In this document: piece after piece, positions 1 to 5,457 of the stretch
How the letters are laid out: the number at the start of each line of letters is the position of its first letter
Numbering within the stretch: position 1 is the first letter of the stretch
Assembly (NCBI GenBank): GCA_024639625.1
Contig: JAHEIA010000250.1
Coordinates: 1 to 5,457 of the forward strand
Length of the DNA stretch: 5,457 bases
From: Chromatiales bacterium
GTDB lineage: Bacteria > Pseudomonadota > Gammaproteobacteria > Chromatiales > Chromatiaceae
Direction: 5' to 3'
Translations under genes and position numbers: made by a program
Notes under the pieces: generated by a model
Database searches by the model: none
Told to the model about the DNA's origin: nothing
What the model saw: the letters and a program-made list of their open reading frames with translations, nothing else

Positions 1-76
1 GGCCGCTGGCGGGGCCTGTCGGCGACACGGGGTGCGGGACGGTTCCGTTCTGTGAAGACTGGCACGGCCTGACGCG

Positions 77-82
77 TAATAT
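77..82 (+). promoter_or_regulatory. Possible -10 box upstream of the HD-GYP gene
   Basis: TAATAT lies 42 bases before the ATG at 125 and is an AT-rich island in GC-rich surroundings. It matches the sigma-70 -10 consensus at four of six bases. No good -35 box is visible 16-18 bases upstream, so this would need an activator or may be chance. It is the best promoter candidate I can see for the two-gene cyclic-di-GMP unit. Confidence 0.2.
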
Positions 83-113
83 CCGGTAAGCTTGTGTGGG
101 GAAACCGCGCATT

Positions 114-117
114 GGAG
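114..117 (+). promoter_or_regulatory. Ribosome binding site that decides the HD-GYP start
   Basis: GGAG sits 7 bases before the ATG at 125. The longer in-frame alternative, a TTG at 92, would add eleven residues (MCGETAHWSGG) that look unlike the conserved DUF3391 N-terminus. The ATG is therefore the better start. Confidence 0.7.
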
Positions 118-124
118 CGGCGGG

Positions 125-1354
125 ATGGAAAACAAGAAGGTTAAGGTCTCAACCAAAAGTCTCCGGCCGGGGATGTATGTGTCCCGTTTGGATCGACCTT
201 GGTTGGAGACGCCATTCCTGTTTCAAGGTTTTCGTCTCAAGGATCAAAAACAGATCGTGCGGTTGCAAGAATATTGCGACCATGTCTACGTCGACGTGGA
301 GGCGGACCAGAAGCTCAGTTTCCATCCGATTGCCAGGGCTGCGGGTGCGCCAGGCCAGCAAAGGGAACTGGTGCCCGAGCATCGCAAGGTCTATTACGAA
401 GACAGCGCCCCGGTCGAGAAAGAGCTGCAACTGGCGAGTCAACTGCATTCCCGCGCGGCGGAGTTGGCGCGCGATATCATGCGCGAACTGCGCTCGGGCG
501 GGCACCTGGACTTTTCCACCATCCAACGCGTGATCACCCCGATGGTGGACAGCGTGGTGCGCAATCCGGATGCCTTTCTTTGGCTGGCGGAGCTGAAGAA
601 GAAAGACAGCTATATGTACCACAGGGCATTGAATTCTGCGCTCATGACCCTGGTACTGGGGCGTCACATCGGCCTGCCGAAGAAGGACCTGCAGACGCTT
701 GCGCTCGGCAGCCTACTGTACGACATCGGGAAGACCAAGCTGCCGGAGGCCCTGCTGAATAAACCTGGCCGCTTGACCCCGCAAGAGTTTGAGGTAGTGA
801 AAAAGCACGTTGGTTACAGTATCCAACTACTCAAGGAGACTCCGGGGATCGAAAAGCAGGTACTGTTCATGGTGCGCACCCATCACGAGCGGCACGATGG
901 CAGTGGCTATCCCATGGGATTGCAGGGTTATCAGATCCCGTTGTTCGGCCGGATTGCTGGGCTTATCGATTGCTTCGGGGCCATTACCACGGATCGCCCC
1001 TATGCGCCGGCGATGGCGACATCTCAGGCGATCCGCTCGATCTATCAATGGCGCGATATCGATTTTCAGGCGGAGCTGGTGGAGCAGTTCATCCAAGCGC
1101 TGGGCATCTATCCCACCGGCAGCCTTGTAGAGTTGAGTACCGGCGAGGTCGCGGCCGTGATTTCCCAGAATCGCTTGCGCAGGCTGCGACCAAAGGTGAT
1201 GCTGATCCTCGATCCGGAGAAAAAGCCTTACGGTCACTTTCCCATACTCGACCTGATCCAGGACACGGTGGACAAGCATGGTCGCGCGCTGGAGATTCTC
1301 CGCGGACTCGAACCGGGATCGTACGGGATCAATCCTGAAGAGCTGTTTCTGTAG
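125..1354 (+). CDS. DUF3391 and HD-GYP domain protein with a degenerate HD site
   Basis: A 409-residue soluble protein with no signal peptide or membrane segment. Residues about 5-60 match the DUF3391 N-terminal domain (LRPGMYV, then LDRPWLETPF and QGF, ending VYVD). Residues about 160-310 form an HD-GYP domain, a family that hydrolyses cyclic-di-GMP using a metal centre. Seen directly: H166, D200, H228, H253-H254, the loop HHERHDGSGYP (253-263) and D282 are present. The first His of the HD dyad is Tyr (YDIGK, 199-203), and the second Asp of the usual DxxDA motif is Gly285. The C-terminus has the YPTGSLVELSTGEV segment usual in DUF3391 proteins. Loss of a metal-ligand His suggests weak or no hydrolysis, or altered metal use; this is inference. 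The intact GYP loop, known in RpfG to contact GGDEF proteins, suggests a partner role. It is translationally coupled to the next gene. Confidence 0.93.
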   Translation: MENKKVKVSTKSLRPGMYVSRLDRPWLETPFLFQGFRLKDQKQIVRLQEYCDHVYVDVEADQKLSFHPIARAAGAPGQQRELVPEHRKVYYEDSAPVEKELQLASQLHSRAAELARDIMRELRSGGHLDFSTIQRVITPMVDSVVRNPDAFLWLAELKKKDSYMYHRALNSALMTLVLGRHIGLPKKDLQTLALGSLLYDIGKTKLPEALLNKPGRLTPQEFEVVKKHVGYSIQLLKETPGIEKQVLFMVRTHHERHDGSGYPMGLQGYQIPLFGRIAGLIDCFGAITTDRPYAPAMATSQAIRSIYQWRDIDFQAELVEQFIQALGIYPTGSLVELSTGEVAAVISQNRLRRLRPKVMLILDPEKKPYGHFPILDLIQDTVDKHGRALEILRGLEPGSYGINPEELFL

Positions 1355-2640
1355 TGAACCTGTCCACCGCCGAAACCCTTGCCCGGCTTCCCAACCGCTT
1401 CGAGGCGATACAGCGGATCGACGATCTGATCGCGCAACAGGGCGATGAATCCGCGGAGTTTGCCGTGCTGTTGGTAAGTATCCAGGACCTCCGGCAGATC
1501 AACACGCGCTTCGGATATGGTGCCGGGGACCAGTTGCTGACGAGTGTGGCGCAGAGTCTCTCTTATGTGAAACGAGAGCAGGATCTCCTGGCGCGGATCG
1601 CCAGCAGCGAATTCGCCTTGCTGTTGCCGCGCGTGGTCAGCGAAGGCCAAGCGACCCTCGCGGTCACCAAGATCCTGCGCAGATTCGACGAGCCGGTTTC
1701 CTTTGCGGAGTCCAGTATCCGCATAGACGCGGTGGTGGGGGTCGGCATGTGGCCGGAACATGGAGCCAACGCAGAGGCACTGCTACAGGCTGCCGATCGG
1801 TCGGTCCGCCAAGCAGTTCTGCGTGGCGAGCGCTGGCGGCTGTTTTCGGAACAAGACCAAGATCCGCGTGATCTCGGTTGGACCATGGCGCAGGAGTTGC
1901 AGCAGGCGCTGCAGAACCAAGAGCTCGAACTTTTTTTTCAACCGCAGGTAGACCTGCGCTCCAACCTGCCGAGCGGCGCAGAGGCCTTGGTTCGCTGGCG
2001 CCATCCGAGGCGCGGCCTCCTCCCGCCGGCAGAGTTCTTGCCAGCGGTCGCCGAGAGCGCGCTACTGGATGCTTTCCATTGGTGGGCTGTGCGCAATGCG
2101 CTGCGAGCAGCGAGCGAGATGGCCGACGCTTGGAGCGGCTGCTGTGTTTCGGTGGGCTTTCCGTTGGCGAAGGTGCTGGAGGAATCGTTTGTCGACCTGT
2201 TGGCGGAAGAGACCAGTTTCTGGAACGTACCGGACGGCATATTGCAGCTCGTACTGACAGAAAGTGGCGGTACGATGCAGTCTAAAAAGTTCACCGAGGT
2301 AACCCGGGAGCTCGACGAGATCGGCGTATCCGCGGTAGTCGATGGCTTTGGCAGCGGTTGCCAGTCGCCGAGCGTATTGCGCCGGGCCCAGCCCCAGCGA
2401 GTGAAGATCCACGACACGCTGGTAAAAGACGTGATGCGCAACGAGCGGGATCGGGCGATCGTCCGCTCGCTCATTCGGCTGGCGGGGGAACTCGGCGTCG
2501 AGGTCGCCGCAGGAGGCATCGAAGATGCGGAAACCCTAGCCGCTCTGCGCGAGTGGGGGTGCGATTTCGGCCAGGGTCCCTGTATTGCCCCGGCAATGCC
2601 GCGAGAAGATTTCCTGGCTTGGTTGTCCGCCCAGAGATAA
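1354..2640 (+). CDS. GGDEF-EAL protein with both active sites degenerate
   Basis: A 428-residue cytoplasmic protein with no sensor or membrane domain. The GTG start overlaps the upstream TAG stop by one base, with GAAGAG at 1337-1342 as a possible ribosome site. GGDEF domain, residues about 8-160: LPNR and the GAGDQLL helix are kept, but the signature is ASSEF (83-87) and the metal Asp region reads VSIQDL, so cyclase activity is unlikely. EAL domain, about 180-428: kept are E210-A-L with RWRHP, E303 (LTES), D330, K351 and Q407-G. Lost are the metal Asn (G268), the second Asp of DDFG (G331), the Asp of KID (H353) and the Glu of EGVE (G387). EAL phosphodiesterases need these for catalysis, so this is probably a receptor or adaptor of the FimX, LapD or YdiV kind. 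That role is inference. An 8-T run lies at the EAL domain start. Confidence 0.93.
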   Translation: MNLSTAETLARLPNRFEAIQRIDDLIAQQGDESAEFAVLLVSIQDLRQINTRFGYGAGDQLLTSVAQSLSYVKREQDLLARIASSEFALLLPRVVSEGQATLAVTKILRRFDEPVSFAESSIRIDAVVGVGMWPEHGANAEALLQAADRSVRQAVLRGERWRLFSEQDQDPRDLGWTMAQELQQALQNQELELFFQPQVDLRSNLPSGAEALVRWRHPRRGLLPPAEFLPAVAESALLDAFHWWAVRNALRAASEMADAWSGCCVSVGFPLAKVLEESFVDLLAEETSFWNVPDGILQLVLTESGGTMQSKKFTEVTRELDEIGVSAVVDGFGSGCQSPSVLRRAQPQRVKIHDTLVKDVMRNERDRAIVRSLIRLAGELGVEVAAGGIEDAETLAALREWGCDFGQGPCIAPAMPREDFLAWLSAQR

Positions 2641-2701
2641 AGCTTGCCTCACCTGGCTGTTTTGGGGCCGGGGTATCCATTCTGCTGCACACCTTTCCCC
2701 G

Positions 2702-2728
2702 CGCCGACCGTTTGTCGGCGGTGGTTTT
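2702..2728 (+). terminator. Possible rho-independent terminator after the cyclic-di-GMP pair
   Basis: CGCCGAC (2702-2708) and GTCGGCG (2714-2720) form a perfect 7-bp stem with the 5-base loop CGTTT. GTGGTTTT follows. The T-tract is short and interrupted, so termination may be partial. It lies 62 bases after the TAA stop of the GGDEF-EAL gene, a reasonable place for the end of that transcript. Confidence 0.4.
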
Positions 2729-2765
2729 CGGCCCGCGGGTCAAGCCGTGGCAAGCCAGGCCTCTC

Positions 2766-2788
2766 GGTGGCTCACGGAATGAGCCTCC
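2766..2788. repeat. Interrupted palindrome, operator-like
   Basis: GGCTCA (2769-2774) and TGAGCC (2780-2785) are perfect inverted copies around the 5-base centre CGGAA. Two further G-C pairs follow on the outside after one T-T mismatch. No T-tract follows, so it is not a typical terminator. It ends nine bases before a CATAAT box (2798-2803), where a regulator could act. Confidence 0.45.
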
Positions 2789-2797
2789 GCTTGAGAA

Positions 2798-2803
2798 CAT
2801 AAT
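2798..2803 (+). promoter_or_regulatory. Possible -10 box inside the rmuC upstream gap
   Basis: CATAAT matches the sigma-70 -10 consensus at five of six bases. The expected -35 position (about 2775-2780) falls in the centre of the palindrome at 2766-2788 and has no TTGACA-like sequence. If real, it would start a transcript near 2810 with an rmuC leader of about 300 bases, or a separate small RNA. Confidence 0.25.
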
Positions 2804-2904
2804 CCGGGAATTCTACGCAGAGGCTAACCGCGTGCGCCGGACGGGATCGGGCGTGACATCGAATCAGGGGGGTGGTCCTTGATCTTCTTGCTACCGGGGG
2901 TCGC

Positions 2905-2924
2905 ACGCCCAAGGCATTGGGCGT
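2905..2924. repeat. Perfect 8-bp hairpin with a 4-base loop
   Basis: ACGCCCAA (2905-2912) and TTGGGCGT (2917-2924) pair without mismatch around the loop GGCA. The sequence after it (CGCTTGCC) has no T-tract, so an intrinsic terminator is unlikely on the plus strand. It could be a protein-binding site or a structured element in the rmuC leader. Confidence 0.5.
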
Positions 2925-3108
2925 CGCTTGCCGAGGGTCGGCCCGGGAACTGCATGTGGCAGCGCCTCACCTTTGCCCGTCTCTCCTGCCTCGCTGCTTC
3001 GCCACGGGATCGCCTACATAACCGGGCCCCTGTACCCCGGCGACGCCCTGCAACAGGAAGTACCCCAAACCAGGTTTCCCGCACAGTCCGCTTTCAAGGG
3101 CCGGCGAG

Positions 3109-4689
3109 ATGTTGCAGATAGGGGGCCAACTATGGCTGCCGCTGTTGGCGATCGGCGGCTTGATCGTCCTTGCGACCGCGATGCTGTTGCTGCGTCAGGC
3201 CTCGATACTGCGTACGCTGGGTGGGTTGGCGGCCAGGCAGCAGGCGGCTGATCAGGCGCTGCATCTGGTGCTCGAGCAGTCCGCACTACGCCTGCGCGAG
3301 GCGGAACGGGAGCTGCACCGGCAAGTGAGCGAGACCCAGTCTGCCATTGTCGAGCGCATGGTGAGGTCGCACCATCTGCAGCAGAAGTCGTCGCACGAGC
3401 TGCAACAACAGCTTCTGGCTCGATACGGGCAGCTCTACCAGGCGCTGGAGCGCCGATTCGGTGAGATGCAAAAGCATCTCGCCGAAGATGCCGGACGTCT
3501 GCGCTCAGAACTCCTCGAGCGCTTTGACGGTCTTCGCGGCTCGATCGTGGAGAGTCTTGCAGAAGGCAGTCTGGTACAGCAAAAGAATCTTTCCAGCCTG
3601 GCCGGCGGACTGCGGGAGCAACTGCAAGAGCACAGAGGGCAGCTGGAGCGACGCCATGGAGAGACCCTGGAAAGCCAGCAGCGACTTCTGCGCGAGGCGC
3701 TCGAGTCGCTGCTGCTCCAGGTAGGCGACGCGCTGCGGCGCAACTCGCAGGAGCTCGGCGAGCGATTGGACGGACTGACTCAAAGCACGGACCAGCGGTT
3801 GCAGCAGATCAGCATGCACGTGCAGAGCCAACTCAATGAGGGTTTCGCGAAGACCACGGACACTTTCGCCAAGGTGTTGACCCACCTCACCCGTATCGAC
3901 GAGGCGCAGAAGAAGATCACCGAGTTGTCGAGCAACGTGGTCTCGCTGCAAGAGATTCTCGCCGACAAGCGGTCACGCGGTGCGTTCGGTGAGGTGCAGC
4001 TGAATTCCCTGGTGCGCAACCTGATGCCCAAAGCGAGTTATGCCTTTCAGCACACACTCGAGAACGGGGCGCGCGTGGACTGCATGTTGTTTCTGCCTGA
4101 GCCCACCGGGAAGGTGGCAGTGGACGCGAAATTCCCTTTGGAAAGCTTCCAAAGGATGACCGATGTCGCCAATCTGGATACCGCCAGGGTGGCGGCGACG
4201 GGACAATTTCGGCGCGATATCCGGCGCCATATCCGGGATATTGCCGAAAAGTACATCCTAGCGGGTGAGACCTCCGATGGAGCTGTGATGTTCATCCCGG
4301 CCGAGGCCGTGTTTGCCGAGATCCATGCCCATTTCCCGGAGCTTGTAGAAGAGGCGCACAGAAGGCGTGTGTGGCTGGTGTCTCCGACCACCATGATGGC
4401 CATCCTCACCACCGCGCGGGCAGTGATCAAGGACGCCGCCACCAGCGACCAGGTGCATATCATCCAGAGCCATCTGCACGACCTTGCCGATGAGTTTCAA
4501 CGTTTCCAACTGCGGATGGATAATCTGGCCCGCCATATTCGCCAGGCGGGTAAGGACGTGGATGATGTAAATCGATCCGCGCGCAAGATCAGCGGTCGTT
4601 TTCGCCGCATCGAGCAAGTAGATTTCGACGATATGGGCGAGCCCTCTCTCTGTGTCGAGAGCGCTGCCGGTCCTCGAGACACGGCCTAG
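3109..4689 (+). CDS. rmuC: RmuC family DNA recombination protein (DUF195)
   Basis: A 526-residue protein, somewhat longer than E. coli RmuC (475). E. coli RmuC limits inversion at short inverted repeats and its core is predicted to have a PD-(D/E)XK nuclease-like fold; both are family knowledge. Seen directly: a single N-terminal membrane helix (residues about 8-28) and a long Leu/Glu/Gln/Arg-rich coiled coil (about 35-280). The conserved core begins at DKRSRGAFGEVQL (286-298). It has VDCMLFLPEPTG (323-334) and VDAKFPLESF (338-347), where D339-x-K341 is the likely nuclease-type motif, then MFIPAEAVFAE (394-404) and SPTTMMAIL (425-433). The ATG is supported by AAGGG at 3096-3100, 8 bases upstream, and by the membrane helix starting soon after it. 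It has its own long upstream gap and converges on the next gene with 26 bases between stops and no clear terminator hairpin there. Confidence 0.95.
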   Translation: MLQIGGQLWLPLLAIGGLIVLATAMLLLRQASILRTLGGLAARQQAADQALHLVLEQSALRLREAERELHRQVSETQSAIVERMVRSHHLQQKSSHELQQQLLARYGQLYQALERRFGEMQKHLAEDAGRLRSELLERFDGLRGSIVESLAEGSLVQQKNLSSLAGGLREQLQEHRGQLERRHGETLESQQRLLREALESLLLQVGDALRRNSQELGERLDGLTQSTDQRLQQISMHVQSQLNEGFAKTTDTFAKVLTHLTRIDEAQKKITELSSNVVSLQEILADKRSRGAFGEVQLNSLVRNLMPKASYAFQHTLENGARVDCMLFLPEPTGKVAVDAKFPLESFQRMTDVANLDTARVAATGQFRRDIRRHIRDIAEKYILAGETSDGAVMFIPAEAVFAEIHAHFPELVEEAHRRRVWLVSPTTMMAILTTARAVIKDAATSDQVHIIQSHLHDLADEFQRFQLRMDNLARHIRQAGKDVDDVNRSARKISGRFRRIEQVDFDDMGEPSLCVESAAGPRDTA

Positions 4690-4715
4690 TCTCCCGCATC
4701 GCCGGGCCAATCCGT

Positions 4716-5144
4716 TTACGCGGTACCCAGCGGCATCCCAGGTTGCAGCATCCCTGCCGGCGGTGGGGAAGGTGAGTTCTGGTGCATAACCAAGCGCCAG
4801 CCTCCAGGTCCCTTACGGTAGATATTGGTCGCGTAGATCGCCGGTTGTTTCTGTTGTTGGCCCGCCAGCGAGATATGTTCTTCGACCAGATGGATGGCCA
4901 GCTGATCTCCTTGGATCCAGTGCAGGTGCCGAACTTCGATATCGATCCGCGGCTCTCCCTCGAGCATTGGCTGCCAACTTTGTTGCACCGCGTTCGCTCC
5001 TATGCTCGGCGCGGCCATGGGCAGCAGGCAGAAAACATCTTCGGCCGCTTCCCACACGGCTTGCATGGCGGCGGAATCGGATTCATCCAAAGCGTCGTAG
5101 AAGGCATCCTCCGCGTCCTGAGGGGTGGCGAACCCGGTACTCAT
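4716..5144 (-). CDS. Small NTF2/SnoaL-like domain protein
   Basis: A 142-residue protein that resembles the nuclear transport factor 2-like (SnoaL/DUF4440) family: a cone-shaped alpha+beta fold used for small-molecule binding or catalysis. No substrate can be named. Supporting features are the N-terminal helix pattern DAEDAFYDALDESDSAAMQAVW (split around residues 10-31), the central IGANAVQQSWQPML (48-61), a strand pair with HWIQGDQLAIH, and the terminal GGWRLVMHQNSP (114-125) typical of bacterial members. There is no signal peptide or membrane segment, so it is probably cytoplasmic. The start is supported by GGAGA (plus-strand 5153-5157), 8 bases upstream of the ATG. The last 17 residues are rich in Pro, Gly and Met and are probably disordered. 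It lies 94 bases downstream of the rhodanese gene on the same strand, so co-transcription is possible. Confidence 0.85.
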   Translation of the reverse strand: MSTGFATPQDAEDAFYDALDESDSAAMQAVWEAAEDVFCLLPMAAPSIGANAVQQSWQPMLEGEPRIDIEVRHLHWIQGDQLAIHLVEEHISLAGQQQKQPAIYATNIYRKGPGGWRLVMHQNSPSPPPAGMLQPGMPLGTA

Positions 5145-5152
5145 GGCGTGTG

Positions 5153-5157
5153 TCTCC
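5153..5157 (-). promoter_or_regulatory. Ribosome binding site of the NTF2-like gene
   Basis: On the minus strand this reads GGAGA, 8 bases before the ATG at 5144-5142. It supports that ATG as the start. No strong promoter is visible in the 94-base gap to the rhodanese gene. Confidence 0.6.
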
Positions 5158-5238
5158 AGGGGCTGGTCTACAGCTCATCTTGGCACTCGCCGCAGCCGCG
5201 CGCAAGGAACTTGCTTTCTGCTGACCGGGCCCTGTGGA

Positions 5239-5457
5239 TTAGCATTGTTCCCAGGGCAGGCCGTGAAAGCGCCAGCCTCCCTGGGTGCTGCGATGGTGAT
5301 CCTCGTCAAGATCGCCCTCAAAGCCCTCGTCCACATGGAATACCCGTGTAAAACCCCCGTTCAACAGGGCCTTCCCGGCCTCCAGCGAGCGTTTTCCACT
5401 GCGGCAGATCAGAATGACCGCGGCGCAGCCGTCATCCGCCGTGCACACGGCGCCACC
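5239..5457 (-). CDS. Rhodanese-like protein, C-terminal part (cut by window edge)
   Basis: The frame is open to the right edge, so the N-terminus lies outside the window; 72 residues and a TAA stop (5241-5239) are visible. Rhodanese domains carry sulfur as a persulfide on an active-site Cys. The active-site loop CRSGKRS is present, with the Cys codon at 5406-5404. It is followed by the expected helix (LEAGKALLNGGF), strand (RVFHVDEGFEGD) and the C-terminal signature GGWRFHGLPWEQC. This ending is typical of small single-domain rhodaneses. The in-frame GTG at 5448-5446 is not a likely start because it would cut away the first half of the fold. Its physiological sulfur donor or acceptor cannot be read from the sequence. 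Confidence 0.9.
   Translation of the reverse strand, partial: GGAVCTADDGCAAVILICRSGKRSLEAGKALLNGGFTRVFHVDEGFEGDLDEDHHRSTQGGWRFHGLPWEQC

Larger units (their letters stand above)
1..124. other. Leader region upstream of the HD-GYP gene; no certain gene
   Basis: No gene can be assigned here. Two plus-strand frames are open from the left edge, one to a TGA at 70-72 and one to a TAA at 87-89. A minus-strand frame starting with ATG at 112-110 is open to the left edge. Any of these could be the end of a flanking gene, but the visible peptides (under 40 residues) match nothing I recognise. The TAA-terminated frame would leave a 35-base gap to the HD-GYP start, which would fit an upstream operon member. 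Confidence 0.3.
2641..3108. other. 468-base intergenic region rich in inverted repeats
   Basis: This gap separates the cyclic-di-GMP pair from rmuC. Small open frames exist on both strands, but their products are rich in Arg, Pro and Gly with no family features, and I see no coding signal. It holds a possible terminator (2702-2728), an interrupted palindrome (2766-2788) just before a CATAAT box, a perfect 8-bp hairpin (2905-2924) and weaker GC-rich hairpins near 2931-2941 and 3023-3040. I checked for signatures of SRP RNA, RNase P RNA, tmRNA and the common riboswitches (TPP, c-di-GMP-I) and saw none. It probably carries the rmuC promoter and leader, and possibly an unrecognised small RNA. Confidence 0.6.

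Noticed and set aside
60..75. Sigma-54-like promoter (TGGCAC followed by GC) upstream of the HD-GYP gene
   Set aside because: The GG to GC distance is one base too long and the -12 half reads GACGC rather than TTGC, so the match fails at the most constrained part.
2824..3084. 86-residue minus-strand open frame in the intergenic region
   Set aside because: Its Arg/Gly-rich product has no recognisable motif, and long chance open frames are expected in GC-rich DNA.
2641..3108. Known riboswitch or housekeeping RNA (SRP RNA, RNase P, tmRNA, 6S, c-di-GMP-I)
   Set aside because: The conserved cores of these families are not visible on inspection; a covariance search would be decisive.
2879..3121. 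80-residue plus-strand open frame starting with TTG after a G-rich stretch
   Set aside because: It overlaps the rmuC start, is rich in Arg, Pro and Ala with no family features, and starts with TTG. The G-run before it resembles a ribosome site only by chance.
4690..4715. Bidirectional terminator between rmuC and the NTF2-like gene
   Set aside because: The 26 bases contain no stable stem with flanking T or A tracts on either strand.
4782..5351. 189-residue plus-strand open frame opposite the NTF2-like and rhodanese genes
   Set aside because: It lies antisense to two genes with clear family signatures, spans the gap between them and has no recognisable domain of its own.

Overview
This window looks like chromosomal DNA from a GC-rich proteobacterium, most likely a gammaproteobacterium. 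The evidence is the compact layout, GC-rich codon use, a DUF3391/HD-GYP protein, a DUF195-type RmuC and a small rhodanese of a kind common in that group. I cannot name the genus. There is no sign of phage, insertion sequence, CRISPR, tRNA or rRNA.

Layout: positions 1-124 are a short leader with a possible -10 element and no certain gene. Positions 125-2640 (+) hold two tightly coupled cyclic-di-GMP-type genes. The first encodes a DUF3391 + HD-GYP protein and the second a GGDEF-EAL protein; the TAG stop of the first shares one base with the GTG start of the second. Positions 2641-3108 are a 468-base gap with several inverted repeats: a possible terminator, an operator-like palindrome next to a CATAAT box, and a perfect 8-bp hairpin. 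No convincing gene was found there. Positions 3109-4689 (+) are rmuC. Positions 4716-5144 (-) encode a small NTF2/SnoaL-like protein converging on rmuC. Positions 5239-5457 (-) are the C-terminal part of a rhodanese-like protein cut by the right edge.

The most notable feature is that all three cyclic-di-GMP domains in the coupled pair have lost catalytic residues. The HD dyad reads YD, GGDEF reads ASSEF, and the EAL domain keeps EAL and QG but has lost its Asn, the second Asp of DDFG and the Glu of the EGVE loop. The GYP loop, the DUF3391 domain and the ligand-side Arg after EAL are kept. I infer a non-catalytic signalling pair, either a c-di-GMP receptor or a protein-protein switch, rather than a synthase/phosphodiesterase pair. 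An 8-T run lies exactly at the start of the EAL domain and could be a slippage site. The other genes (rmuC, NTF2-like, rhodanese) look like ordinary housekeeping or accessory genes with no evident functional link to the pair.
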